Positions 16,870 through 25,938 of a stretch of 64,000 nt of DNA are shown here, piece by piece. The notes beneath the pieces were generated by a model. That model saw only the letters and a list, made by a program, of their open reading frames with translations, did no database searches and was not told the origin of the DNA. The first letter of the stretch is position 1. Each line of letters opens with the position of its first letter. The DNA is from Achromobacter sp. UMC71 (lineage in GTDB: Bacteria; Pseudomonadota; Gammaproteobacteria; Burkholderiales; Burkholderiaceae_B): NCBI RefSeq assembly GCF_014170305.1, contig NZ_LZZT01000031.1, positions 372,001 through 436,000 of the forward strand. Reading direction: 5' to 3'. The translations under genes and the position numbers were made by a program.

Positions 16870-16897
16870 GTTTTTCTTGCGCCGTTTTTCTTGCGCC
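16870..16897. repeat. Tandem duplication of a 14-bp T-rich unit
   Basis: GTTTTTCTTGCGCC occurs twice in perfect tandem just after the flavoreductase stop. Each unit carries a T5 run after GC-rich sequence, so it could serve as a doubled, weak terminator. Confidence 0.7.
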
Positions 16898-16940
16898 GCT
16901 GCCGCCGCGCTTGCGCTGACGGCCCCCGCCCCGCCCTGGC

Positions 16941-17900
16941 TTACTGCAGCTTGATCTGCGCGTTGTCGATCACCGCCTTCCAGCGGTCGCGTTCGGTGCG
17001 GATCTGCTCGGCGAACTCCGCTGGCGTGTTGCCCAGCGGGAAAGCGCCCGTCTCTTCCATCTTGGCCGCTGTGGCGGGGTCGCGCACCGCGCGGGCGAAG
17101 GCCTGCGCCAACTTGTCGCGCACCGCGTCGGGCATGCCCGCCGGCCCCACCACGCCGTACCAGGCCGTGACGTCGTAATCCTTGTAGCCCTGCTCGGCAA
17201 AAGTCGGCACGTCCGGCAGACGCGAGTTGCGCGCCGTGCCGGTGATGGCCAGCGGCCGCAGATGCTGGCTCTTGATGTACGGCAGCGACGATGGGAAGTT
17301 GTCGAAGATCACCGGCACCACGCCGCCCACCGTGTCGGTCAGCGCGGGCGCCGAGCCACGGTACGAGATGCTGTTCATCTTGCCGCCCGTGATCTGCAGG
17401 AACCAGATCATGCCCAGGTCGTTGATGCCGCCCGCGCCAGCGTTGGCGTAGCCATCCTTGCCCGGGTTGGCGCGCACGTGCGTGACGAACTCGGCCAAGG
17501 TCTTGGCCGGGTACTGCGGGTTGACACTGAGGATATTGGGGCTGGTCACCAGATTGCTGACCGGCGTGAAGTCCTTGACCGGGTCGTAGGCCAGGTTGGG
17601 GAACAGGTGCGGCGCGGTGCCATGGGTGCTGACGGTGGCCAACCCCACCGTGTAGCCGTCCGGCTTGGCGCGCGCCGTAGCGGCCATGCCGATGGTGCCG
17701 GACGCGCCGGTGCGGTTTTCCACCACGATCTGCTGGCCCAGGATCTCGCCCGCCTTGGCGGCGGCCAGGCGGCCGACGATGTCGGTGGGCCCGCCCGCCG
17801 GGAACGGCACGATCAGGGTGATGGGACGGTCGGGAAATTCGGCATGGGCGGCGGGCAGCATGGCGGCCAGCGCCAAGGCGGCACAAGTCTTGCGGATCAT
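16941..17900 (-). CDS. Bug-family (TctC) tripartite tricarboxylate solute receptor
   Basis: 319 aa periplasmic binding protein. A signal peptide of about 20 residues ends PAAHA. The Bug signature IVPFPAGGPTDIVGRL follows, then NRTGASGTIGMAATARAKPDG and YRGSAPALTDTVGG. Bug proteins bind carboxylates or amides and are expanded in Bordetella and its relatives. No TctA/TctB membrane genes are nearby, which is common. It lies 33 nt downstream of an N-acyl-D-amino-acid deacylase-like gene, so its ligand may be that enzyme's substrate. Confidence 0.92.
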   Translation of the reverse strand: MIRKTCAALALAAMLPAAHAEFPDRPITLIVPFPAGGPTDIVGRLAAAKAGEILGQQIVVENRTGASGTIGMAATARAKPDGYTVGLATVSTHGTAPHLFPNLAYDPVKDFTPVSNLVTSPNILSVNPQYPAKTLAEFVTHVRANPGKDGYANAGAGGINDLGMIWFLQITGGKMNSISYRGSAPALTDTVGGVVPVIFDNFPSSLPYIKSQHLRPLAITGTARNSRLPDVPTFAEQGYKDYDVTAWYGVVGPAGMPDAVRDKLAQAFARAVRDPATAAKMEETGAFPLGNTPAEFAEQIRTERDRWKAVIDNAQIKLQ

Positions 17901-17933
17901 GAAGTTGTCTCCTGTGGGGATGGGTTCTGCTTG

Positions 17934-19400
17934 TTATTGGGGAAAATCGGCAACGCCGCCAGCAGCAGTCTCGCGGCGCAATATCCGGCCGGGACGCGGC
18001 TGGCCGGCCACCGTCGGAAACACCGAGCAGCCGTTGACAAGCACGTGCTCGATGCCGGCCGAGGCCAGCGTCGGCGCGTCCCAGGTGGCGCGGTCCTCGA
18101 CGGTGTCGGCGTCGAACACCACCACGTCGGCCCAGGCGCCAGCCGCCAGGCGGCCGCGATCCGCCAGGCCGAACACGCGGGCCGGCAGCGCGGTCATCTT
18201 GGCCACCGCGGCCTCCAGCGTCAGCAATTCGGCCTCGCGTACATAGCGACCCAGCACGCGCGTGAAACTGCCCCACAGCCGGGGGTGCGGATGCGCGTCG
18301 TTGGGCAGGCCATCGGACCCGACCATGCAGCACTCGTGCTGGAAGATGCGGCGCACTTCGGCTTCGTCCATGGCGAAATAGATGGCGCCGGCCGGGCACA
18401 GGCGCCGCGCGGCTTCGGCCTTGTCGCAGCCCCACGCGGCGGCGATGTCGCGCAACATCTGGCCGCCGCATTCCGGATGCGGCGTGGACCAGGTGATGCG
18501 AATGTCGTCGATGAGCTCGGCGCGCTCGGGAATCAGGATCGTGGAGCTGCCGGGATACGGGTAGATATCCAGCGCCACGTCGACGCCGGCGGCGCGCGCC
18601 TGGTCGATGCTGGCCAGCGTGACGCGGCTCTTGCCCCAGTTGTCCGGCATCATGCATTTGTGATGCGACAGCACGGTGGCGCAACCGGTGCGGCGGCCGA
18701 CCGACAGCACTTCGTCGACCGCTTCCTCGACGCGATCGCCTTCGTTGCGGATATGGCTGGTATGCAGGGCGCCGCGCGCCGCCGCCACCTGCGCCAGCCC
18801 GTCCAGCTCGGCCTGCCGAGCCGCGCCGCCTGGCTGGTAGGCCAGGCCCGTGCTGAAGCCCACCGCGCCTGCGTCCAGCGCGTCGGCCAGCATCTGCTGC
18901 ATGGCCTGCTGTTCCGCTTCGGTAGGCTGTGCGGCCGGTTCGCGCATGGCCGCCAGCCGCAGGTTGGCATGGCCCACCAGGGCGGCCACGTTGATCATTG
19001 GCTGCTGCGCCTGCAAGGCGGCGAAGTAGGCAGCCATATCGGCGAACAGGGGCGATTCGCCCAGCAGCGCCAGCGCCGCCGCGGTGTTGCCGGGCAGCGG
19101 CGCGGGCGCGCCGCTGATGCCGCAGTTGCCCACCACCACCGAGGTGATGCCCTGGCTGGTCTTCCATTCGAGCCCCGGCCTTTCCACGAACATCAGGTCA
19201 TCGTGCCCGTGCGTGTCGATGAAGCCCGGCGCCACGATCTTGCCCGTGGCATCGATACGGCGCACCGCGGGCCTGGCGGACAGGTCGCCGATGGCGGCGA
19301 TGCGCTGCCCGTGGATGCCCACGTCGGCCCGTTGCCGCGGCCCGCCCAGCCCGTCGATCACCCAGCCGCCTTCGATGACCAGATCCAAAGTGTCCTGCAT
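17934..19400 (-). CDS. D-aminoacylase-like amidohydrolase
   Basis: 488 aa amidohydrolase superfamily protein resembling N-acyl-D-amino-acid (Asp/Glu) deacylases. Metal-site features are GFIDTHGHDD (H64, H66), the Cys of VVVGNCGISG (C93), LHTSHIRNEGD, VLSHHKCM, and VFGLADRGRLAAGAWADVVVFD near the end. The start at 19400 (MQDTLDLVIEGG) has AAGG upstream and fits the family. Longer starts at 19427 and 19463 are less likely. It pairs with the downstream Bug receptor and is divergent from a LysR gene that probably controls it. Confidence 0.85.
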   Translation of the reverse strand: MQDTLDLVIEGGWVIDGLGGPRQRADVGIHGQRIAAIGDLSARPAVRRIDATGKIVAPGFIDTHGHDDLMFVERPGLEWKTSQGITSVVVGNCGISGAPAPLPGNTAAALALLGESPLFADMAAYFAALQAQQPMINVAALVGHANLRLAAMREPAAQPTEAEQQAMQQMLADALDAGAVGFSTGLAYQPGGAARQAELDGLAQVAAARGALHTSHIRNEGDRVEEAVDEVLSVGRRTGCATVLSHHKCMMPDNWGKSRVTLASIDQARAAGVDVALDIYPYPGSSTILIPERAELIDDIRITWSTPHPECGGQMLRDIAAAWGCDKAEAARRLCPAGAIYFAMDEAEVRRIFQHECCMVGSDGLPNDAHPHPRLWGSFTRVLGRYVREAELLTLEAAVAKMTALPARVFGLADRGRLAAGAWADVVVFDADTVEDRATWDAPTLASAGIEHVLVNGCSVFPTVAGQPRPGRILRRETAAGGVADFPQ

Positions 19401-19492
19401 TGCTCTGCCTTGATGCGGGCCGGACATGGATGCCGGCCTCTTGTTGCGCGGATCGTGGGACACGATCGCCCCCCGATCTTGATGAAGGCCCC

Positions 19493-19538
19493 AGGGCCTG
19501 TTCCCACTGGAAGGCGCCTTCCAGTGGGAACAGGCTCT
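19493..19538. repeat. Full copy of the dispersed palindromic repeat
   Basis: Two 23-nt arms centred on GGC|GCC, beginning AGGGCCTGTTCCCACTGG, pair at 22 of 23 positions. It lies in the 200-nt divergent region between the amidohydrolase and LysR genes. Half or degenerate copies are at 11263, 46271 and 53002. Confidence 0.85.
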
Positions 19539-19601
19539 AGTATCGTCCGCCTGATCAATCTGGAAAAATTGTTTTTACTGATTCATCTATCGGGATTTGA
19601 A

Positions 19602-20570
19602 ATGTATCGCCTGCCCAAGCACGTCACCCTGAAGCACCTGACCGCCTTCGTCGCGGTGGCGCAGGAATCCAGTTTCACGCACGCGGCCAAGCGCCTGTTC
19701 CAGACCCAGTCTTCCGTGACCAGCCTGGTGCGGCAACTGGAAGACGCGCTGGGCACGCAGTTGTTCGCCCGCACCAGCCGGCGCGTGCTGCTGACCGCGG
19801 CGGGCGAGGAGTTCCTGCCGCGCGTGATGCGGCTGCTGGCCGACTTCGACGGCGCCATCGGCGACGTGGTGCGATTCGGCGCCCTGGAGCGCGGCCGCGT
19901 GGGCGTGGCGGCGGCGCCGTCGGCCATTACCCAGATCATCGCGCCTGCGGCGGCCGAATTCGCAGCACAATATCCCGCCATCCGGCTGTATCTCAGCGAT
20001 GACAACTCGGGCCGCATTCAGCGCAAGGTAGCCACGCGCGACGTCGACTTCGGCCTGACCAGCCGCTGGGCCGATGCCCCCGGGCTCCACTTCGACGCCC
20101 TGCTCGAAGACCGCTTCGGCGTGCTGTACCGGCGCGACGATCCCGATCTGCGTCCGGGCCGCGACGGCACGATGCGTTGGGCGGACCTGGCCGGCCGCAA
20201 GCTGGTGGGGGTGGTGGACGAAACCGGCATCATGGCGCTGCTGCGGGCCCGCGCCGATCTGCCGATCGAAGCCGCGGCGCCGTTCTATGAAGCGTCCAGC
20301 ACGACGTCGCAGGCAGCGCTGGTGAAGGCCGGCATGGGGGTGGCGGTGCTGCCCGCGCTGGCGGCGCAGCGCGTGATGGAACCGGAGCTGGCGTATGGGC
20401 TGCTCGCGCGGCCGACCGTAGTGCGCACGATGTGCATCATCCGCCACAAGGAATACCCGCTGAGCCCGGCGGCCCAGGCGTTGATCCTGGCGATCCGCAA
20501 GTATCTGCGTACGGCGGCACTGCCTGCGGGGTGCAGGCCGGCTGCAAGCGCGGGACGCAAGCGCGGCTAG
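19602..20570 (+). CDS. LysR-family transcriptional regulator
   Basis: 322 aa. The N-terminal winged helix-turn-helix reads LKHLTAFVAVAQESSFTHAA, then QTQSSVTSLVRQLEDALGTQLF and TSRRVLLTAAGEEF. An effector-binding domain follows. The start was placed at ATG 19602 because MYRLPKHVTLKHL gives the usual spacing before the helix-turn-helix. The very long open frame further upstream lies antisense to the amidohydrolase and is not coding. It is divergent from the amidohydrolase-Bug pair, its likely target. Confidence 0.9.
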   Translation: MYRLPKHVTLKHLTAFVAVAQESSFTHAAKRLFQTQSSVTSLVRQLEDALGTQLFARTSRRVLLTAAGEEFLPRVMRLLADFDGAIGDVVRFGALERGRVGVAAAPSAITQIIAPAAAEFAAQYPAIRLYLSDDNSGRIQRKVATRDVDFGLTSRWADAPGLHFDALLEDRFGVLYRRDDPDLRPGRDGTMRWADLAGRKLVGVVDETGIMALLRARADLPIEAAAPFYEASSTTSQAALVKAGMGVAVLPALAAQRVMEPELAYGLLARPTVVRTMCIIRHKEYPLSPAAQALILAIRKYLRTAALPAGCRPAASAGRKRG

Positions 20571-20663
20571 CCAGAACGCCGCGGCCCGCGATGTTGCCAC
20601 CGGGGGGCTGCGGCCCGCGCGCGCTGTGATCCGCAACGGCCGCCCCCCCCGGCGCCGCGTCGG

Positions 20664-21107
20664 TCAACCGCGCAGTTTTTCGTCCAGCGCCGCCAGCCCG
20701 GCCGCGAAGACGCCCTGCCCCACCGCGGCGGCCACCGCCTGCAGGTCCGCGCCGTCTTCGACGCGGAAATCCGCCCACCACTGCACCAGCGTCGTGTCGC
20801 CCTCGGTCACGGGGCGCAGCGTCACGCCCGCGATGTAGTCGCGCATCGGCAGGTCGGTCTCGATGATGGAATAGCGCAGCGCGGTGCCGGGATCGTCCAG
20901 CATCAGCAGTTGCTCGCGCACGAAGCCCGACGGCTTGAGCGTCAGGTAACGCACTGAGCCCACCGCGTCATGCCGGCCGCCCTCTTCCAGGCGGCTTTGG
21001 GCGATACCCGGATGCCAGCCCGCCAGGCCGTTGAAATCGCGAAACAGCGGCCAGACGCGGGCCAGCGGGGCGTGGATGACGGCGCTGATATAGACGGTAT
21101 GCGACAT
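20664..21107 (-). CDS. SRPBCC-fold (polyketide cyclase/START-like) protein
   Basis: 147 aa. It starts MSHTVYISAVIHAPLARVWP, followed by LFRDFNGLAGWHP, the typical opening of SRPBCC proteins that bind small hydrophobic ligands. Later segments RYLTLKPSGFVREQLL and TLVQWWADF fit the same fold. No catalytic residues can be named. It is the third gene of a - strand unit with the Tm-1-like and TIM-barrel genes (64-nt gap). Confidence 0.8.
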   Translation of the reverse strand: MSHTVYISAVIHAPLARVWPLFRDFNGLAGWHPGIAQSRLEEGGRHDAVGSVRYLTLKPSGFVREQLLMLDDPGTALRYSIIETDLPMRDYIAGVTLRPVTEGDTTLVQWWADFRVEDGADLQAVAAAVGQGVFAAGLAALDEKLRG

Positions 21108-21171
21108 GCGGACTCCTGGCAGGGATGCCCCAGGCGCCTTGCGCCGGGGCCGGTGCGGATGAAGGGGAACG

Positions 21172-22002
21172 TCAGAACGTCAACTGCTTGAACTCGCGGG
21201 TAGCGGCGGTCAGCGCCTGTTCGGTGGGCAGGCGCTCCATCGAGCTGGCGCCATAGAAGCCATGGCAATGCTTGCAATGGCGCAGGATGTGGGCCGCGTC
21301 TTCGGGCGTGGCGATCGGGCCGCCGTGGCACAGCACGATCACGTCTGGCCGCACCGCCAGGGCCGCGGCCGCGATGCGGTCGATGGCGGCCACGCAGTCG
21401 TCCAGCGTCAGCGCGGTTTCAGCGCCGATGGAGCCGCCGGTGGTCAGGCCCATGTGCGCCACGATGATGTCGGCGCCGGCCTGCGTCATCGCCACGGCAT
21501 CGTCTTCGTTGAACACGTAGGGCGTGGTCAGCAGGCCCTTTTCGTGGGCCAGGCGGATCATGTCGACTTCCAGCGCGTAGCCCATGCCGGTTTCTTCCAG
21601 GTTGGCGCGGAAGGTGCCGTCGATCAGGCCCACGGTGGGGAAATTCTGCACGCCGGCAAAGCCCTGGCGCTTCAGGTCATCCAGGAACAGGTCGAAATCG
21701 CAAAACGGATCGGTGCCGTTGACACCGGCCAGCACGGGGGTGTGCTTGACCACGGGCAGCACTTCGCGGCCCATGTCGACCACGATGTCGTTGGCGTTGC
21801 CGTAGGCCAGCAGGCCGGCCAGCGAGCCGCGTCCGGCCATGCGGTAGCGGCCCGAGTTGTAGATCACGATGAGGTCGATGCCGCCCGCTTCCTCGCACTT
21901 GGCGGACAGCCCGGTACCTGCGCCGCCGCCCACGATGGGGGTACGGGCGCGCACCATGGCGCGAAACTTGTCCAGCAGTTGGTGACGGTCAAAACGCGGC
22001 AT
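21172..22002 (-). CDS. TIM-barrel protein of the PEP-hydrolase-like family (partner of Tm-1-like protein)
   Basis: 276 aa. It contains [82 protein letters not shown] and [12 protein letters not shown], the conserved pattern of the TIM-barrel signal-transduction/phosphoenolpyruvate-hydrolase-like family. It lies 11 nt downstream of the Tm-1-like gene. In plants and fungi related domains are joined in one chain (tomato Tm-1 type). The true reaction is not established. Confidence 0.82.
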   Translation of the reverse strand: MPRFDRHQLLDKFRAMVRARTPIVGGGAGTGLSAKCEEAGGIDLIVIYNSGRYRMAGRGSLAGLLAYGNANDIVVDMGREVLPVVKHTPVLAGVNGTDPFCDFDLFLDDLKRQGFAGVQNFPTVGLIDGTFRANLEETGMGYALEVDMIRLAHEKGLLTTPYVFNEDDAVAMTQAGADIIVAHMGLTTGGSIGAETALTLDDCVAAIDRIAAAALAVRPDVIVLCHGGPIATPEDAAHILRHCKHCHGFYGASSMERLPTEQALTAATREFKQLTF

Positions 22003-22013
22003 GGCGAAGGTCC

Positions 22014-23225
22014 TCAGTGGGTAGCGATGTCAAGGTAATGATCGACCGCGGTCTGGGCGAACAGCGGGTCGTTGATGTGGCAGGGGACCCGGATCAGGCG
22101 CCGGTCGGCGGTCTGCACCAGGTTGGCTTCCAGCGCCGCGAACAGCGCGGCGTCGGCCTGCGGGTCCCAGAACGCCTGGCCCGGCGCGTCCAGCGCCGAC
22201 ACGCCGCCTTGCGGGATCAGGAAGCGCACGGGGCCGTCGCAACGGTTCAGCCTGGCGGCGATCCATTCGCCCTGCCGCTTGTTTTCTTCTACCGTGGTGC
22301 GCATCAGCGTCACCTGCGGATTGTGGGGATAGAACGTGCGGCCCTGGTAGCGTTCGGGCACGGAATCCATGCTGCCGAAGTTCACCATGTCCAGCGCGCC
22401 GCAGGACCCCACATACGGCGCGCGCGTACGCGCCACCGCGCCGAAGCGGTCTTCGGTGCAGGCCAGCACGCCGCCAAACAGGAAGTCGCAGACTTCGGTA
22501 GTGGTCAGGTCCAGCACGCCGGCCAGCAGATGGCTGTCCAGCAGTTTTTCCATCGACTGGCCGCCCGTGCCGGTGGCGTGAAACACCAGGCAGTCAAAGC
22601 GCGATTCGAGCAGCGGCGTCACCTGCTGCACGCAGGCGGTGGTGACGCCGAACATGGTGATGCCCACGGCGGGCCGGCTGTCGTCGGCGGTGGCGCTGGC
22701 AGCCTGGCGGAACGCCCCGCCGATGGCGCCCGCGGCATTGGCCAGCACGCGGCGCGAGATGCGATTCAGGCCCGCCACGTCGGTCACCGAATACATCATG
22801 GCGATGTCCGACGGGCCGACGTACGGCGCGACGTTGCCGGACGCCATGGTCGAGACCATCAGCTTGGGCACGCCGATGGGCAGCGCCTGCATGGCGGGCG
22901 TGATCAACGCGGTGCCGCCCGATCCGCCCAGGCCCAGCAAGGCGCCGATGGCGGGGCTGCCGGCGGCATAGCGTTCAAACGCCAGCGCCATGGCGGCGAT
23001 GGCCGTGCCACGGTCGCCGGTGAAGACGGCTTGCGCACCCTGCGGGTGGCTGTTGGCGACCTCGCGGGCCTGCACGCTGGCCACGCTGGCCGCGCCGGTG
23101 GTGGACACGTCCACGGTGACCACGTCCAGCCCTTCCCGCTTGAGCAGGCCGGCGACGTATTCGGCCTCGTGGCCCTTGGTGTCGTAGGTGGCGGCCACGT
23201 AGACCCGCCGGTTCGCATGCGTCAT
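22014..23225 (-). CDS. Tm-1-like ATP-binding domain protein (UPF0261)
   Basis: 403 aa. The N-terminus reads [19 protein letters not shown], the UPF0261 hallmark TxDTKG, followed by [28 protein letters not shown] and [17 protein letters not shown]. The last two are Gly-rich loops likely to bind nucleotide, as shown structurally for tomato Tm-1. It is the first gene of a three-gene - strand unit and is divergent from a TetR regulator with a near-perfect operator. Confidence 0.85.
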   Translation of the reverse strand: MTHANRRVYVAATYDTKGHEAEYVAGLLKREGLDVVTVDVSTTGAASVASVQAREVANSHPQGAQAVFTGDRGTAIAAMALAFERYAAGSPAIGALLGLGGSGGTALITPAMQALPIGVPKLMVSTMASGNVAPYVGPSDIAMMYSVTDVAGLNRISRRVLANAAGAIGGAFRQAASATADDSRPAVGITMFGVTTACVQQVTPLLESRFDCLVFHATGTGGQSMEKLLDSHLLAGVLDLTTTEVCDFLFGGVLACTEDRFGAVARTRAPYVGSCGALDMVNFGSMDSVPERYQGRTFYPHNPQVTLMRTTVEENKRQGEWIAARLNRCDGPVRFLIPQGGVSALDAPGQAFWDPQADAALFAALEANLVQTADRRLIRVPCHINDPLFAQTAVDHYLDIATH

Positions 23226-23300
23226 GACTCCTCCGCGGGCGGCTACACTCGGTGCGCGCCTCGATATGTGTGAGGCCGCCAGGGCCTGTAGAATCTAGAA

Positions 23301-24071
23301 ATGAGACGAAAGAATCATACTGAGACACCTGTCTCACGTCAAACCGAAACCGCCTCCCGCAAGGCGCCTCCCGCGGCTGTCGCGCGCCTGATCGCGCCCG
23401 CCAGCCGGCAGGCCGCCGCCAGCGGCGAGCCGCCCCACGGGCCGCGCGCCCGCATGCGCAAGACCCTGCTCGATACCGCCCAGCGGTTGATGGCCCAGGG
23501 CATCACGCCATCGGTCGCCGAGCTGGCCGAGCACGCGCAGGTATCGCGCGCCACCGCCTACCGCTACTTTCCCAGCCAGAGCGCGTTGATCGCCGCCGTG
23601 GTGGACGAAAGCCTGGGCCCGATCCTGGCGTGGGATTCCAAGGCGCCGGACGCCGCCGCCCGCGTCGATGAACTGCTGCGCTTTGCCTATCCACGGCTGG
23701 AAGCGCACGAAGCGCCGTTGCGCGCGGCCATCCAGGTATCGCTGCAGCAGCACGCCGAGGCCAGCGCGGGCCGCGCCGGCAACGAGCCGCGGCTGGTGCG
23801 CGGCCACCGGGTCGACATCCTGAAGCGCGCCATCGCGCCGCTGGCCGACGTGCTGACGCCGGCGCAACAGGACCGCGTGGCGCAAGCGCTGTCATTGGTC
23901 TACGGCACCGAGGTGTTCCTGGTGCTGAAAGACATCTGGGGACTGCCATTGCCCGCCGTCACCGAGGTGGCGCGCTGGACCGCCAATGCCATCATCCGGC
24001 AGGCGCTGGCCGAAGCCGGCGCGGCCGCGGACGGCACTCCGGGCAAGCCGGCCGCCCCGCGCAAGCGCTAG
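23301..24071 (+). CDS. TetR-family transcriptional regulator
   Basis: Up to 256 aa. The helix-turn-helix spans about 67-90: ITPSVAELAEHAQVSRATAY then RYFPSQSALIAAVV. Most TetR proteins have only a few residues before the segment KTLLDTAQRLM, but this frame has about 52, rich in Ala, Pro and Arg. ATG 23454 (residue 52) may be the true start. If so, the operator at 23321-23336 is in the leader. Neither start has a convincing ribosome site. It is divergent from the Tm-1-like operon. Confidence 0.85.
   Translation: MRRKNHTETPVSRQTETASRKAPPAAVARLIAPASRQAAASGEPPHGPRARMRKTLLDTAQRLMAQGITPSVAELAEHAQVSRATAYRYFPSQSALIAAVVDESLGPILAWDSKAPDAAARVDELLRFAYPRLEAHEAPLRAAIQVSLQQHAEASAGRAGNEPRLVRGHRVDILKRAIAPLADVLTPAQQDRVAQALSLVYGTEVFLVLKDIWGLPLPAVTEVARWTANAIIRQALAEAGAAADGTPGKPAAPRKR
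23321..23336. promoter_or_regulatory. Probable TetR operator
   Basis: TGAGACACCTGTCTCA has perfect 7-bp arms around CC. It lies 96 nt upstream of the divergent Tm-1-like gene and falls inside, or just ahead of, the regulator's own 5' coding end. An extra half site TGAGAC occurs at 23302. The position suits joint control of both directions. Confidence 0.6.
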
Positions 24072-24076
24072 CGCGC

Positions 24077-24105
24077 CATGGCCGGCGGCGCGAACGCCGG
24101 CCATG
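24077..24105 (+). terminator. GC-rich hairpin after the TetR gene
   Basis: CATGGCCGGCG and CGCCGGCCATG form a perfect 11-bp stem with a 7-base loop six bases after the stop. There is no T-run, so termination is uncertain. Confidence 0.4.
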
Positions 24106-24209
24106 TCCCCCGGCGCACCGATCTGTCATTCCCCCGTCACTCACGGGCCGCATAGTGCGGGCCTTTGCGGCGCCGCGTGTTGCGGGCCGCCGTGACCCTG
24201 GAGTCTGGA

Positions 24210-25847
24210 ATGCAGTTCGAAGTATCCCGCCTGCGGCGGGCCATCATGCCTTTGTCGCTGGCCTGCGTAACCCTGCTGAGCGCCTGCGGCGGCAGCGACG
24301 ACGATGATGAGGCGAGCCCCCCGCCGCCGGTGGTGACCAGCCCAACCCCGCCCGTGCAGACAGGCGCCTGGAGCACCGGCGACCTGCACGTGCACACGAT
24401 CCAGTCCAATGACGCCCAGGTGACCCTGGAAAGCGTGCTGGATCAGGCGTTTGACCGCTACAAGCTGGACTGGGCCGCGCTGTCGAACCACCTGCGCATG
24501 TCCGACCGCGACAACACCGGCGCGGCCATTCCCGGCGGTTCCGTCCCCTTCTCCACGGGCATGGCGCAGTACGAAGTGCCATTCATCAAGCAGGCGCAGG
24601 CCGCGGGCCGCTACGCCGGCAAGATCATCTTCTCGTCGTTCGAGTGGGACATGCCCACGCACGACCACGTCAACATCGGCATCGGCGTGAACGATCCGAT
24701 GTCGGCCAAGTCGCTGCGCGCGGTGGCCGAGTACGAGTACCTGTACACCAACAAGGCGGCCAACCTGTTCGACGCGCAACTGGTGGCCGACCTGGCCGGC
24801 CAGCCGCGCGCCTTCACCACGCACGCCGATTCGCTGACGGCCCTGCAATGGCTGCGCGACAAGCATCCGGACAGCTACCTGCTGCTGAACCATCCGTCGC
24901 GCTACGCCGGCAAGTACACCATCGGCCAGCTGCGTGAAATGCACGACCTGGCGCCGTCGATCTTCTTCGGCATCGAAGGCATGGTCGGCAACCAGATGGA
25001 ACCGGACCGCGGCGGCTACGCCGAGGCCTACACGCCCGTCAACCTGCCCAACCGCACCTATGGCGGCGTGGACTACCTGGTCGCCAAGGTCGGCGGCACC
25101 TGGGACGCGCTGCTGGGCGAAGGCCGCCGCATCTGGAACGTGGCCGATTCGGACTTCCACTTCCGCACCGCCTCGGGCCAGTACAGCAGCGGCTACGCGC
25201 CCGGCGAGTACGCCAAGACCTACGTCTGGAAGGACGGCAAGGACATGGCGGCCGTGGTGGCCGGCTTGAAGAGCGGCCGCATGTTCGGCGTGTTCGGCGA
25301 CCTGATCGACGCGCTGGAATTCCAGGCGCGGGGCGCCTCGGGCACGGCCAACATGGGCGGCGAACTGGTGGCGGCCAGGGGCGAACAGGTGGAAGTGACG
25401 ATCCGCTTTCGCAGCCCGGACAGCAACCACTACGAGTACCCGATCGAAAGCGGCAACCCCACCTACGTCAAGCCCACCGTGCACCACGTGGACCTGATCG
25501 TGGGCGACGTGGGCCCGCGCGCCGCGCCCGGCACGCCGGCGTACGACAACGCCACCAACCCCAGCACCCGCGTGCTGGCGCGCTACACCCGCGCCGACTG
25601 GACCGTGGACAAGGACGGCTACAACGTCATCAAGGTCAAGCTGACCGCCGACAAGAGCCAGTACCTGCGCCTGCGCGGCACCAACCTGGGGCCGGACGTG
25701 GCCGGCGAAACCGTCGCGGGCGAACCGCAGCCCGACCTGAAAGTCGACGTGACCGACAACGCCGCGCGCTTCAATGCCATCAACGCCCGCAACTACAACG
25801 ACCTGTGGTTCTACTCGAACCCGGTATTCGTGACCGTGAAGCAGTAA
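24210..25847 (+). CDS. PHP-domain (DUF3604-like) lipoprotein
   Basis: 545 aa. A lipoprotein signal ends LLSACGGS, followed by an Asp/Pro-rich linker. The globular part opens TGDLHVHTIQSND, the first metal motif of PHP phosphoesterase-like domains. Later come His-containing segments SNHLRMSD, EWDMPTHDHVNIG, TTHADSLTALQWL, LLLNHPSRYAG and VADSDFHFR, which would complete a metal site. Exported PHP proteins of this kind have no settled substrate. The start was set at ATG 24210, which has GGAG seven bases upstream. It is a lone gene with its own strong terminator. Confidence 0.8.
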   Translation: MQFEVSRLRRAIMPLSLACVTLLSACGGSDDDDEASPPPPVVTSPTPPVQTGAWSTGDLHVHTIQSNDAQVTLESVLDQAFDRYKLDWAALSNHLRMSDRDNTGAAIPGGSVPFSTGMAQYEVPFIKQAQAAGRYAGKIIFSSFEWDMPTHDHVNIGIGVNDPMSAKSLRAVAEYEYLYTNKAANLFDAQLVADLAGQPRAFTTHADSLTALQWLRDKHPDSYLLLNHPSRYAGKYTIGQLREMHDLAPSIFFGIEGMVGNQMEPDRGGYAEAYTPVNLPNRTYGGVDYLVAKVGGTWDALLGEGRRIWNVADSDFHFRTASGQYSSGYAPGEYAKTYVWKDGKDMAAVVAGLKSGRMFGVFGDLIDALEFQARGASGTANMGGELVAARGEQVEVTIRFRSPDSNHYEYPIESGNPTYVKPTVHHVDLIVGDVGPRAAPGTPAYDNATNPSTRVLARYTRADWTVDKDGYNVIKVKLTADKSQYLRLRGTNLGPDVAGETVAGEPQPDLKVDVTDNAARFNAINARNYNDLWFYSNPVFVTVKQ

Positions 25848-25890
25848 GGCAGTCTCGCGGGGTACGGCCCGCGTTTCATCCATGAAGAAA

Positions 25891-25925
25891 TGGCCGCGGG
25901 CATGCAGATGCCCGCGGCCATTTTT
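25891..25925. terminator. Strong bidirectional terminator
   Basis: TGGCCGCGGGCAT and ATGCCCGCGGCCA form a perfect 13-bp stem with loop GCAG and T5 on the + side. On the - side the stem is followed by TTTCTTC. It serves the PHP lipoprotein gene and the convergent aminotransferase operon. Confidence 0.9.
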
Positions 25926-25938
25926 CATTGCAGCGGCG

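Noticed and set aside
17262..19601. A 780-codon stop-free stretch on the + strand running into the LysR gene
   Set aside because: It lies fully antisense to the amidohydrolase and Bug genes, is rich in Arg, Gly, His and Ala, and has no recognisable domain. Long antisense frames are expected at this GC content.
23280..23302. Another half copy of the dispersed repeat (CAGGGCCTGTAGAATCTAGAA)
   Set aside because: Only the first ten bases match the family and the middle differs, so chance is likely.
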